Shown piece after piece: positions 1-6,428 of a stretch of 11,022 bases of DNA. The stretch covers positions 1-11,022 of the forward strand of contig WFYK01000141.1 in assembly GCA_015490105.1 (NCBI GenBank), written 5' to 3'. A program made the position numbers and the translations under genes. The stretch's first letter is position 1. Each line of letters opens with the position of its first letter. The notes beneath the pieces are model-generated. The model was not told the DNA's origin. It was given only the letters and a program-made list of their open reading frames with translations, and did no database searches. Origin of the DNA: Aquificaceae bacterium. GTDB lineage: Bacteria > Aquificota > Aquificia > Aquificales > Aquificaceae.

Positions 1-63
1 CCTCTTCCGAAGGAGGTAAAGGAAAAGATAAGGAGCTACTGGAAAGCAAACGGGTGGTTGTAA
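1..63 (+). CDS. pstS: C-terminal end of phosphate ABC transporter substrate-binding protein (partial)
   Basis: Only the last 20 codons and a TAA stop (61-63) are inside the window; the gene begins upstream. The visible tail ends in ...RSYWKANGWL and contains a PLPKEV segment. PstS-type periplasmic phosphate-binding proteins commonly end with a similar P-L-P-x-x-V ... Y-W-K pattern. The fragment lies 23 bases ahead of pstC in the same orientation, which is the usual pstS-pstC-pstA order. The protein would capture phosphate in the periplasm and pass it to the PstC/PstA channel. The call rests on a short tail plus context, so it is likely but not proven. Confidence 0.68.
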   Translation, partial: PLPKEVKEKIRSYWKANGWL

Positions 64-86
64 AAGGTAGAATCTAAATAGCTGAG

Positions 87-1037
87 GTGAGGAGAAAGGA
101 AGACCTAATAGAGGCTCTTACTGGATCCACTCTGGGGCTCTTTGCCCTTACGGTGGGTCTTCTCTTCCCTTTATCAACCTTTTTAGTATTAATCTACGAA
201 TCCCTGCCCGCTATAGAGAAGTTCGGGATTTTTGACTTTATAACGGGGACAACTTGGGACCCGGTTGCGGAAGTTTTCGGAGCATTGCCGGCTCTTTTCG
301 GAACGATCCTTGTAACCTTTATAGCTTCCACTATAGCTTTGCCCGTGAGTGTGGGAATAGCTATCTTCATCTCTGAGCTCTGTCCTAAAGGGGTCAAGCC
401 CGTGTTTTCCACCGCTGTGGAATTACTTGGGGCGATCCCCAGCATCATATACGGTATGTGGGGGCTTTTTGTCATAGCACCTTTAATGGCGGATTATGTG
501 GAGCCGTTCCTTCAAGAAACCCTCGGTAAGGTTCCGCTTTTAGGGAGACTTTTTGATGGTGCGCCCACGGGAGTAGATGCCCTTACCGCAAGTTTTGTTC
601 TTTCAATAATGATCATTCCTTTCATGAGTGCCATAGTAAAAGACGCTTTTGAAATGACACCTCCCCTTCTCAAAGAGGCGGGTTACGGACTCGGGGCAAC
701 CAAGTGGGAAGTAGTAAAGGACGTGGTTATTCCATACGCACTTCCCGGTATAGTGGGAGGAACGATCCTGTCTGTGGGAAGGGCTCTCGGAGAGACGATG
801 GCGGTCGCGTTTTTGACCGGAAACGTTCACCAGATCCCAAAAAGTCTGTTTGATCCTTTAACTACCATAACCGTTACCATAGCTAACGAGTTCACGGAGG
901 CGGATACGGACATATACCTTTCCTCCCTATACTACCTTGCACTTATTCTTTTTGTGCTTTCTTTTGGTCTTCTCATGGTTGCCAAGTTTTACCTTCTTGA
1001 AAAGGTGGGCAAAAAATGGTCAGTGAAGAACATCTGA
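87..1037 (+). CDS. pstC: Phosphate ABC transporter permease PstC
   Basis: This is one of the two inner-membrane permease subunits of the PstSCAB high-affinity phosphate importer. The 316-residue length is normal for PstC. Hydrophobic segments start at about residues 13-37 and recur at about 67-96, 110-132, 166-186, 218-245 and 279-302. The cytoplasmic EAA loop, which docks on the PstB ATPase, is visible at about 197-217 (KEAGYGLGATKWEVVKDV), followed by the typical GRALGETMAV at 231-240. The GTG at 87 is the only sensible start: an in-frame TAA lies just upstream (75-77) and the first helix begins soon after. No clear Shine-Dalgarno sequence precedes it. The 3' end overlaps pstA by 22 bases, implying translational coupling. 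PstC versus PstA is decided by the longer periplasmic loop and by gene order. Confidence 0.95.
   Translation: MRRKEDLIEALTGSTLGLFALTVGLLFPLSTFLVLIYESLPAIEKFGIFDFITGTTWDPVAEVFGALPALFGTILVTFIASTIALPVSVGIAIFISELCPKGVKPVFSTAVELLGAIPSIIYGMWGLFVIAPLMADYVEPFLQETLGKVPLLGRLFDGAPTGVDALTASFVLSIMIIPFMSAIVKDAFEMTPPLLKEAGYGLGATKWEVVKDVVIPYALPGIVGGTILSVGRALGETMAVAFLTGNVHQIPKSLFDPLTTITVTIANEFTEADTDIYLSSLYYLALILFVLSFGLLMVAKFYLLEKVGKKWSVKNI
1002..1007 (+). promoter_or_regulatory. Ribosome binding site of pstA
   Basis: AAGGTG lies 8 bases before the pstA ATG at 1016, inside the last codons of pstC. It supports the ATG at 1016 as the true start and therefore the 22-base pstC/pstA overlap. Confidence 0.6.
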
Positions 1038-1873
1038 AAAAAGTCATTCTGAGGAGAAAGATAATCAGCACGGTTATGCTTGGCGTTTCCACCTTTACCG
1101 CCTTTTACGGACTCCTGTGGCTCTTTTGGATACTGGGAGATGTGCTTGTTAACGGTTTTAAATTTTTGAGCTTGAACCTGTTTTTAAACGATCCTACTCC
1201 GCCGGGAATAGAAGGCGGAGGGCTCAGGCACGCTTTTGTAGGACATTTCATAATAACGAGTCTTGCTGCCCTAATAGGCGTTCCCATAGGAATAGGGACG
1301 GGCATATTTTTCGCGGAATACGGAAGGAACTCCAAGTTTGTAAAGGCACTGAGGAACATAACGGATGTTCTCGTGAGCTTTCCTTCCATAGTGATAGGAA
1401 CCTTCGTCTACGCTCTTTTGGTAAAACCTTTAGGGCACTTTTCCGCCATCTCAGGCTCGGTGGCCCTCGCCCTTTTGATGATACCCGTTATAGCTATAAC
1501 TACCGACGAAATACTGAAACTCGTTCCCAACTCACTGAGAGAAGCAGGTTACGCTTTAGGAGCTCACAGATGGCAGGTGATCAAGGATATATCTCTATCC
1601 GCGGCAAAGAGGGGTGTTCTCACCAGCGTCATCTTGGGTATAGCCCGTATATCCGGTGAAACCGCCCCGCTTCTGTTTACTTCTTTCAACAACAACTTCT
1701 TCAGTGTGGATCTGACAAAACCTATGGCCTCTTTGACAGTAACCATATTCCAATACGCTATGGGACCCTACGAGGACTGGCATAGACAAGCTTGGGCAGC
1801 TTCTTTGGTGCTTACCTTCGGAGCATTGATATTTTTCATAACCGCTAAGGCGATCGTTTACCGAAGAAGGTGA
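1016..1873 (+). CDS. pstA: Phosphate ABC transporter permease PstA
   Basis: This is the second permease subunit of the phosphate importer, pairing with PstC in the inner membrane. The 285-residue length is normal. An N-terminal helix lies at about 17-41, followed by the ABC permease core with hydrophobic stretches at about 77-100, 117-137, 146-164, 200-222 and 259-281. The EAA loop is at about 175-195 (LREAGYALGAHRWQVIKDIS), and the PstA-typical GIARISGETAPLLFT is at 208-222. The start follows a Shine-Dalgarno-like AAGGTG at 8-base spacing. The gene after it is on the opposite strand and its 3' end overlaps pstA by 16 bases, so pstB and phoU are not part of this cluster. PstB must be encoded elsewhere for the transporter to work. 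Confidence 0.95.
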   Translation: MVSEEHLKKVILRRKIISTVMLGVSTFTAFYGLLWLFWILGDVLVNGFKFLSLNLFLNDPTPPGIEGGGLRHAFVGHFIITSLAALIGVPIGIGTGIFFAEYGRNSKFVKALRNITDVLVSFPSIVIGTFVYALLVKPLGHFSAISGSVALALLMIPVIAITTDEILKLVPNSLREAGYALGAHRWQVIKDISLSAAKRGVLTSVILGIARISGETAPLLFTSFNNNFFSVDLTKPMASLTVTIFQYAMGPYEDWHRQAWAASLVLTFGALIFFITAKAIVYRRR

Positions 1874-3105
1874 CCCATCCCTGTGATCCTGTATATTTCA
1901 AAAACCTTCTTGAGATAATCTATCTTCGCACTTTCAAGGGTGTTCATTGCGGAGACAACGTAGCTTTGAGCTTCTAACACTTCCGCGTTAGATCCTAAGC
2001 CCTCCGCGTATTTCTCTCGAGCGACCCTCAGGTGTTCCTTAGCTTCTTTTAGTCTCTCCTCGGACACCTTTATTTTCTCCTCTATGAGTTTCAGGTCTCT
2101 CCTTAGGTTTTCTAAGAGAGTTTTGAGTTTTGATCTGGCATCTTGAAGTTTGAGGGAAGTTATCCTCTTCTCCTTCCTGCTTATCTCCAAAGCTCTAAAC
2201 CTCTTAAATCCGCTAAAGAGATTCCACCTTACTGAGAAAGAGACAAAATATCTGTCTTTCGGAAATAGATCCGTTTCTTCGGTTCTTTGGTATAGGATTT
2301 CTAAAACCACTTCAGGGTAGAAGGTGGCCTTTGCAAGTTTTGTCCCCTCATCCGCTAAAGTTTTGGCTACTTTCAAAGCCTTCAAGGTAGGGCTTTCCTC
2401 AACGCTGATGCTCTCAAGGGGTAAATACTCTACCTTTATATCTTCTACATCTCTTACTCTTTCCCCCGTAAGGTAAGAAAGGTAAGCTAATGCTTTTTCA
2501 AAGGCGGTTTGAGCCTCTTTAAGACGTGTTTGAGCTTCTAAGAGCTTTACCTTGGTTTCAAGGAGATCCTTGAGCGGAACCAAACCCTCCTTATACATTT
2601 CCTGAACGTTTTTGTGGTGTTCTTTCAACATACGAAGGTAGGCTCTTGCAACAGATTTGGACTTCTTAGCTTTTAGAGCATCCAGATAGGCCTTTCTTAC
2701 CTCCCAAAGGACCTCTTGCAGGGTTATTTGGGTCTCTACCTTTGCGAGTAAAACCCTACTTTGAGCTATATCTAAGCTTCTGAAGGCTTTAAGATCGAAT
2801 AGCTTTTGGGTTATAAGAAGGTTAAACCTCGGAAAGGATCCTTCGATAAAAGTAAAGCGCTGAGGAGGGAGGTTCGGGAGACTGAATGTAAAATCTTGAC
2901 GCCTTGCTAAGTTAAAGGAAAATTCAAGGTTTACTTGCGGGAGAAGATCGCCGACCTTGATGTATTTTCTCTGGAGGGCTATAATCTCCCTCAGTTGGGC
3001 TTCTTTCAGTTGGTAGCTGTGGCTGAGGGCTTTTTCTTCCGCCTCTTTAAGAGATATGGCGAAGGCAAGGTTCAAGCTCAGGATCAGAAGCAATAAAAGG
3101 CCCAT
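1858..3105 (-). CDS. TolC-family outer membrane efflux protein
   Basis: TolC-like proteins trimerise into an outer-membrane barrel plus a long periplasmic alpha-helical tunnel, serving RND, ABC or MFS efflux systems or type I secretion. The mature chain (about 415 residues with signal) has the family's duplicated design: two long charged coiled-coil regions, each with the hallmark E-G-L ... E-x-x ... L-L-E-A-Q signature (EGLVPLKDLLETKVKLLEAQ in the first half, EGLGSNAEVLEAQ in the second). I chose the ATG at 3103-3105 because it opens directly into a hydrophobic stretch ending LNLAFA, a plausible signal peptidase site. However, that signal has no basic n-region and no Shine-Dalgarno sequence precedes it. 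An in-frame TTG at 3159 would add 18 residues. No membrane fusion protein or inner-membrane pump gene lies next to it, so the substrate cannot be inferred. Confidence 0.88.
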   Translation of the reverse strand: MGLLLLLILSLNLAFAISLKEAEEKALSHSYQLKEAQLREIIALQRKYIKVGDLLPQVNLEFSFNLARRQDFTFSLPNLPPQRFTFIEGSFPRFNLLITQKLFDLKAFRSLDIAQSRVLLAKVETQITLQEVLWEVRKAYLDALKAKKSKSVARAYLRMLKEHHKNVQEMYKEGLVPLKDLLETKVKLLEAQTRLKEAQTAFEKALAYLSYLTGERVRDVEDIKVEYLPLESISVEESPTLKALKVAKTLADEGTKLAKATFYPEVVLEILYQRTEETDLFPKDRYFVSFSVRWNLFSGFKRFRALEISRKEKRITSLKLQDARSKLKTLLENLRRDLKLIEEKIKVSEERLKEAKEHLRVAREKYAEGLGSNAEVLEAQSYVVSAMNTLESAKIDYLKKVFEIYRITGMGHLLR

Positions 3106-3136
3106 AACTTTAATACAAGTATAGAGGAGGTCAGCT
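3106..3136. promoter_or_regulatory. Divergent TolC-like / pncA intergenic region
   Basis: Only 31 bases separate the two divergent start codons. On the - strand, TATACT (3123-3118) matches the sigma70 -10 box in five of six positions and would place transcription start about 5 bases before the TolC ATG. On the + strand, TAATAC (3111-3116) is a weaker -10 candidate for pncA. No convincing -35 box was found for either direction, and any -35 would lie inside the opposite gene. Confidence 0.35.
3124..3130 (+). promoter_or_regulatory. Ribosome binding site of pncA
   Basis: GAGGAGG is a strong Shine-Dalgarno sequence 6 bases before the ATG at 3137. It fixes the pncA start and contrasts with the absence of such sites before several other genes in this window. 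Confidence 0.75.
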
Positions 3137-3724
3137 ATGAGGGTTAAACTAACGCCCAAGGATGCCCTTATAGTGGTGGACGTTCAGAGGGACTTTATGC
3201 CCGGCGGAGCTCTCCCGGTTCCAAACGGAGACGCTGTTGTAGAACCTTTAAACGCTTACATAGAAATTTTTGAAAAGAAAGGCCTCCCCGTATTTTTCAC
3301 GAGGGACTGGCATCCTGAGAACCACATATCTTTCAAAGGCTACGGAGGAATCTGGCCTCCCCACTGTGTTCAGGGAACTCAAGGTGCTGAGTTCCATCCC
3401 GATCTTAAAATGCCAGCGGACAACAAGTTCATAATCTCTAAGGGAACTTCTCCTGACTTTGATGCTTATTCAGGCTTCCAGGGGACTAATTTGGACAACC
3501 TTCTTAAAGAAAGAGGCATAAAGAGGGTGTTCGTGGGTGGTGTGGCTACCGATTATTGTGTGAAGAACACGGTTCTCGGTGCCATAAACTTGGGCTATAC
3601 GGTTTTTCTCCTTACCGACGCTGTAAAAGGTGTTGATGTGCAACCGGGAGACAGCGACAGAGCTATAGATGAGATGCTCTCTTCTGGTGCGATCGGGATT
3701 GAACTCAAGGAGGTCATGGATTAA
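3137..3724 (+). CDS. pncA: Nicotinamidase
   Basis: The enzyme hydrolyses nicotinamide to nicotinate and ammonia, the first step of NAD salvage, in the cytoplasm. The 195-residue chain shows the cysteine hydrolase (isochorismatase-like) fold signatures. Asp15 in VVDVQRDF, Lys102 in IISKGT and Cys141 in GGVATDYCV form the expected catalytic triad. Asp57, His59 and His63 in RDWHPENH supply the metal site found in true nicotinamidases, together with WPPHCVQGT at 73-81. The metal site and the length favour nicotinamidase over isochorismatase or other family members. The start follows a strong Shine-Dalgarno sequence. A candidate promoter for the downstream tRNA genes sits in its last codons. Confidence 0.94.
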   Translation: MRVKLTPKDALIVVDVQRDFMPGGALPVPNGDAVVEPLNAYIEIFEKKGLPVFFTRDWHPENHISFKGYGGIWPPHCVQGTQGAEFHPDLKMPADNKFIISKGTSPDFDAYSGFQGTNLDNLLKERGIKRVFVGGVATDYCVKNTVLGAINLGYTVFLLTDAVKGVDVQPGDSDRAIDEMLSSGAIGIELKEVMD

Positions 3725-3727
3725 AAT
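3699..3727 (+). promoter_or_regulatory. Candidate sigma70-type promoter for the tRNA operon
   Basis: TTGAAC (3699-3704) and TAAAAT (3722-3727) are separated by 17 bases, the optimal sigma70 spacing; the -10 box matches consensus in five of six positions. Transcription would start near 3734, about 12 bases before tRNA-Ala. The -35 lies inside the end of pncA and the -10 overlaps its stop codon. This is read by eye and not scored against a background model. Confidence 0.55.
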
Positions 3728-3745
3728 AAATTTCTGCCTTGGTGA

Positions 3746-3818
3746 GGGGCGGTAGCTCAGTTGGGAGAGCGCCGATATGGCATGTCGGAGGTCACGGGTT
3801 CGAGTCCCGTCCGCGCCA
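3746..3818 (+). tRNA. tRNA-Ala (anticodon GGC)
   Basis: The full cloverleaf can be drawn. The acceptor arm is 3746-3752 with 3811-3817, the D-arm has GCTC/GAGC, and the anticodon stem CCGAT/GTCGG closes a 7-base loop ATGGCAT with anticodon GGC, reading GCC (and GCU by wobble). The T-arm is ACGGG/CCCGT around TTCGAGT, and the discriminator is A73. The odd feature is the third acceptor pair. Where nearly all alanine tRNAs have G3-U70, the main identity element for alanyl-tRNA synthetase, this gene has G3 opposite G70, and no G-U wobble occurs anywhere in the acceptor stem. The CCA end is not encoded: A73 is followed by CCT. The isotype call rests on the anticodon and general similarity to bacterial tRNA-Ala. 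Confidence 0.93.
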
Positions 3819-3835
3819 CCTAGGCAAAGGGGTAA

Positions 3836-3908
3836 GAGCCGGTAGCTCAGTTGGTAGAGCAACGGCCTTTTAAGCCGTGGGTCCCGGGTTCGATCCCCGG
3901 CCGGCTCA
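3836..3908 (+). tRNA. tRNA-Lys (anticodon TTT)
   Basis: The acceptor stem GAGCCGG/CCGGCTC pairs perfectly. The D-arm is GCTC/GAGC, the anticodon stem ACGGC/GCCGT surrounds loop CTTTTAA with anticodon TTT, and the T-arm CCGGG/CCCGG surrounds TTCGATC, with A73 as discriminator. CCA is not encoded (A73 is followed by TA). The gene lies 17 bases after tRNA-Ala and 10 bases before the next coding start, so the two tRNAs and the downstream methyltransferase probably share a transcript. Tail-less tRNA genes fit Aquifex, which is known to build CCA with separate CC-adding and A-adding enzymes. Confidence 0.96.
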
Positions 3909-3918
3909 TACCTTCTAA

Positions 3919-4491
3919 ATGAAAAACGAAAACGTAGGCGTAGTTCTTCTACACTACCCTGCCATGGACAGGGAGGGAAACCTGATCATAACCTCCTTTA
4001 CAACTATGGATCTCCACGACATAGTAAGACCCTGCAGGGCCTACGAGGTTAGAGCCTTCTACATCGTTCAGCCGGTGGACGGACAGAGGGAGGTAATTCA
4101 AAGACAGATCAGCTACTGGTTATCGGAGGAGGGCAAAAAAGCGAACCCGACACGCTACGAGACGGTAAAACTTGCAAAGCTCTTCTACACTTTGGATGAG
4201 GTGATAGAGGAGGTAGAAAGGGAAAGGGGGAAAAGACCCAAGCTCGTTGGAACCGATGCAAGAAAGTATCCCAACACGATCAGTTACAGCGACCTCAGGG
4301 AGGAAATATCCAAAAGGGAGGAGGAGTTCCTTTTGGTTTTCGGAACCGCCTACGGTATTCCTCCGGACCTTATGAGGACCTTCGACTACATTCTTGAGCC
4401 TATAATGGGAGCGGGAGACTGGAATCACCTCTCGGTCAGAAACGCGGTTGCTATAATTCTCGACAGGTTATTCAGCTCCAACAGGTGTTAA
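3919..4491 (+). CDS. Predicted SPOUT-fold RNA methyltransferase
   Basis: This 190-residue protein resembles the small predicted SAM-dependent RNA methyltransferases of the alpha/beta-knot (SPOUT) class, the group that includes Thermotoga maritima TM1570 (Pfam Methyltrn_RNA_4), as I recall it. The knotted C-terminal half shows the expected elements: a beta-strand plus glycine loop FLLVFGTAYGIP at about 137-148, then DYILEPIMGAGDWNHLSVRNAVAIILDRLF at about 156-185, where the N-H-L-S-V-R-x-A-x-A-I-I-L-D-R-L signature is the strongest match. The N-terminal half (VGVVLLHYP, then IVRPCRAYEV) fits the start of the fold. Its RNA substrate is unknown. It lies 10 bases after tRNA-Lys and 4 bases before mraY. 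There is no Shine-Dalgarno sequence before the ATG. Confidence 0.82.
   Translation: MKNENVGVVLLHYPAMDREGNLIITSFTTMDLHDIVRPCRAYEVRAFYIVQPVDGQREVIQRQISYWLSEEGKKANPTRYETVKLAKLFYTLDEVIEEVERERGKRPKLVGTDARKYPNTISYSDLREEISKREEEFLLVFGTAYGIPPDLMRTFDYILEPIMGAGDWNHLSVRNAVAIILDRLFSSNRC
4483..4487 (+). promoter_or_regulatory. Probable ribosome binding site of mraY
   Basis: AGGTG lies 8 bases before the ATG at 4496 and abuts the end of the upstream methyltransferase gene. It supports the 4496 start and suggests coupled translation of the two genes. Confidence 0.5.
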
Positions 4492-4495
4492 CAGG

Positions 4496-5569
4496 ATGCT
4501 CTTTTATCTGTTCCTTTTAAGGGATCTCATCTTTGTCTTTAACGTTTTCAAATACATAACCTTCAGATCCCTGACCGCCGTATTGATAGCCTTTCTTCTG
4601 ACCCTCATTACCTCTCCCCTTTTTATAGACCGCTTTAAAAGGATCCAGATGGCCTTAGGAGGTTACACGCGCGAGTATACCCCGAAAGACCATGAAGCTA
4701 AAAGATTTACGCCAACCATGGGCGGTATCGTCATGGTATCGGTGATGGTTCTTACAACCCTACTTCTAATGAGACCGGACGTTAAGTTTACTTGGATACT
4801 TCTTCTTTCTACTGTTCTCTTTGCCTTCATAGGTCTTATCGATGACTGGACAAAATTGCGAAACAAAAAGGGTATCCCTGCGAAGGTTAAGTTCTTCCTC
4901 CAAATCCTGTGTGCCCTTCCTGTAGCTCTCCTGATCTTTTACTGGGCGGACGTAGAAACCACGCTTTACTTTCCCATCTTTAAAGATCTTTCTTTGGACT
5001 TGGGATGGCTTTACATTCCCTTTGCGATCTTCGTAATAGTCGGATCTTCCAACGCGGTTAACTTGACCGATGGCCTCGATGGACTCGCCATAGGGCCCGT
5101 TATGAGCACCGCTACAGCTTTGGGCATCATAGCCTATGCGGTGGGACATTCGAGGATAGCGGAGTATCTCGGCATACCTTACGTTCCCTATGCGGGAGAG
5201 GTGGCTATATTTTGCTTTGCCATAGTAGGTGCTGGGCTCGGCTTTTTGTGGTTCAACACCTTCCCCGCTCAAATGTTTATGGGGGACGTAGGGGCTCTGA
5301 GTTTGGGAGCGTCTTTGGCTACCGTTTCGCTTCTCGTTAAGGCGGAGTTCCTCTTTGCCATCGCGGGGGGAGTGTTCGTCTTTGAAACCCTCTCGGTTAT
5401 ACTTCAAGTGGCGAGTTTCAAACTAACGGGCAAGCGGATCTTCAAAATAGCTCCCTTCCACCATCACCTTGAAGAGTCAGGCCTCCCAGAGCCGAAAATA
5501 GTAGTTAGAATGTGGATCGTATCCATACTCCTTGCTATAGTCTCCCTCTCCTTGCTCAAGCTCCGCTAA
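4496..5569 (+). CDS. mraY: Phospho-N-acetylmuramoyl-pentapeptide-transferase MraY
   Basis: MraY transfers phospho-MurNAc-pentapeptide from UDP to undecaprenyl phosphate, making lipid I, the first membrane step of peptidoglycan synthesis. The 357-residue length is normal, with about ten hydrophobic helices throughout. The family signatures are all present: TPTMGG at 72-77, the DD pair Asp116-Asp117 in LIDDWTK, NAVNLTDGLDGLA at 186-198, Asp264 in FMGDVGAL and the HHH triplet 322-324 in PFHHHLE. These align with Asp117, Asp118, Asp265 and His324-326 of the A. aeolicus enzyme with a shift of one or two residues. It is separated from any mur/fts division cluster and instead follows tRNA genes and a methyltransferase. 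Its last 14 bases overlap the end of the convergent LptF-like gene. Confidence 0.97.
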   Translation: MLFYLFLLRDLIFVFNVFKYITFRSLTAVLIAFLLTLITSPLFIDRFKRIQMALGGYTREYTPKDHEAKRFTPTMGGIVMVSVMVLTTLLLMRPDVKFTWILLLSTVLFAFIGLIDDWTKLRNKKGIPAKVKFFLQILCALPVALLIFYWADVETTLYFPIFKDLSLDLGWLYIPFAIFVIVGSSNAVNLTDGLDGLAIGPVMSTATALGIIAYAVGHSRIAEYLGIPYVPYAGEVAIFCFAIVGAGLGFLWFNTFPAQMFMGDVGALSLGASLATVSLLVKAEFLFAIAGGVFVFETLSVILQVASFKLTGKRIFKIAPFHHHLEESGLPEPKIVVRMWIVSILLAIVSLSLLKLR

Positions 5570-6428
5570 AGGCCTTTACCGCAAACACGAGAATATGATG
5601 GACCACGATCAGGAAACCCGATATGTAGTAGGCGTCCGTGTGGGTTCTGGATAATGTGAAGCTAAGCCAGAGACTTGCGGAAAACATAATCGGAGTAAAC
5701 AAAAGATTAAATGTGTTCACTGCCACGTCTCTCTTTAACTTTTTTTCTCTTATCTCAGGGGGATCACCTCCCTTGATGTCGAGCCTGTAGGAGTCAAACT
5801 CCACCAGCAGATACTTTCCTTCCTCTTTAGTCAGCAGTGATCCCCTTTCAAATTTAAGAACACCACCTCCCACGTAACTTGCCTTTTCCGCGGTTATCAA
5901 GGTGTCTTTGTAGCGGACGAATATGTTCTTGAAAAGGCCTTGAGACTTTTCACCCACATACATTACCAGATCGCCGATCTTCAGAAAGGTCCTCTCAGAA
6001 ACGCTTTCAATAACCCTCTCCTTATACTGAAGGAGCAAACTCCTCTTTGCAAAGGAAACTATCTCCTCGAACATGAAAAAGGAAAGGACGAAGATACTTG
6101 CAAATACAAGGGAGAACGGGACAAGAAAGAGGCTCAAGAACCTCCTTGCACTTACACCCATTGAGTAAGCTATGTGGATGATCTTCTTTTCCTTCAAATC
6201 CGCAACCACGAGGGCGGTAGCTACCGACAGGCCATCCGAAAGGAAGAAAAAGGTGTAGTAGGAAAACCAGAGGGTGAGGAAAGCCAAGGAGGAGCTCGGC
6301 GGAAGGCCGAGTATGATAACTCCGAGCCTGAAGATTTGAATCAGCAGGATCACGAGGGACATAAACAGAGCGGTTACGAACGCTACCTTCACAACGCGCC
6401 AAGTTATGTAGGAGGTAAGCGTTCCCAT
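5556..6428 (-). CDS. LptF/LptG family (YjgP/YjgQ) permease, short form
   Basis: LptF and LptG are the inner-membrane subunits that, with the ATPase LptB, extract lipopolysaccharide and push it through the Lpt bridge to the outer membrane. This 290-residue protein has the family's opening: helix 1 at about 14-38 after a Y-I-x-R-x-V-x-K segment, helix 2 at about 47-76, then the coupling segment EKKIIHIAYSMGVSARRFL at about 80-98 (pattern E-I-x-x-x-x-x-G-x-S), and helix 3 at about 97-121. A periplasmic beta-rich domain spans about 122-236, followed by helices at 239-259 and 264-287. The sixth helix normal for the family is missing and the protein is about 60-70 residues short. It ends inside mraY antisense sequence, so no C-terminal extension is available. 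Its ATG abuts the dtd stop directly. I cannot tell LptF from LptG. Confidence 0.85.
   Translation of the reverse strand: MGTLTSYITWRVVKVAFVTALFMSLVILLIQIFRLGVIILGLPPSSSLAFLTLWFSYYTFFFLSDGLSVATALVVADLKEKKIIHIAYSMGVSARRFLSLFLVPFSLVFASIFVLSFFMFEEIVSFAKRSLLLQYKERVIESVSERTFLKIGDLVMYVGEKSQGLFKNIFVRYKDTLITAEKASYVGGGVLKFERGSLLTKEEGKYLLVEFDSYRLDIKGGDPPEIREKKLKRDVAVNTFNLLFTPIMFSASLWLSFTLSRTHTDAYYISGFLIVVHHILVFAVKAFSGA

Noticed and set aside
3470..3862. 130-codon - strand frame with GADGTRTRDLRHAISALSQLSYRPS
   Set aside because: This is the well-known spurious translation of the antisense of tRNA genes; the sequence is explained by tRNA-Ala, tRNA-Lys and the end of pncA.
4766..5407. 213-codon open frame on the - strand opposite mraY
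   Set aside because: It is entirely antisense to a gene with every catalytic motif intact, its translation is rich in Arg/Ser/Tyr without a recognisable domain, and no ribosome binding site or promoter is evident.
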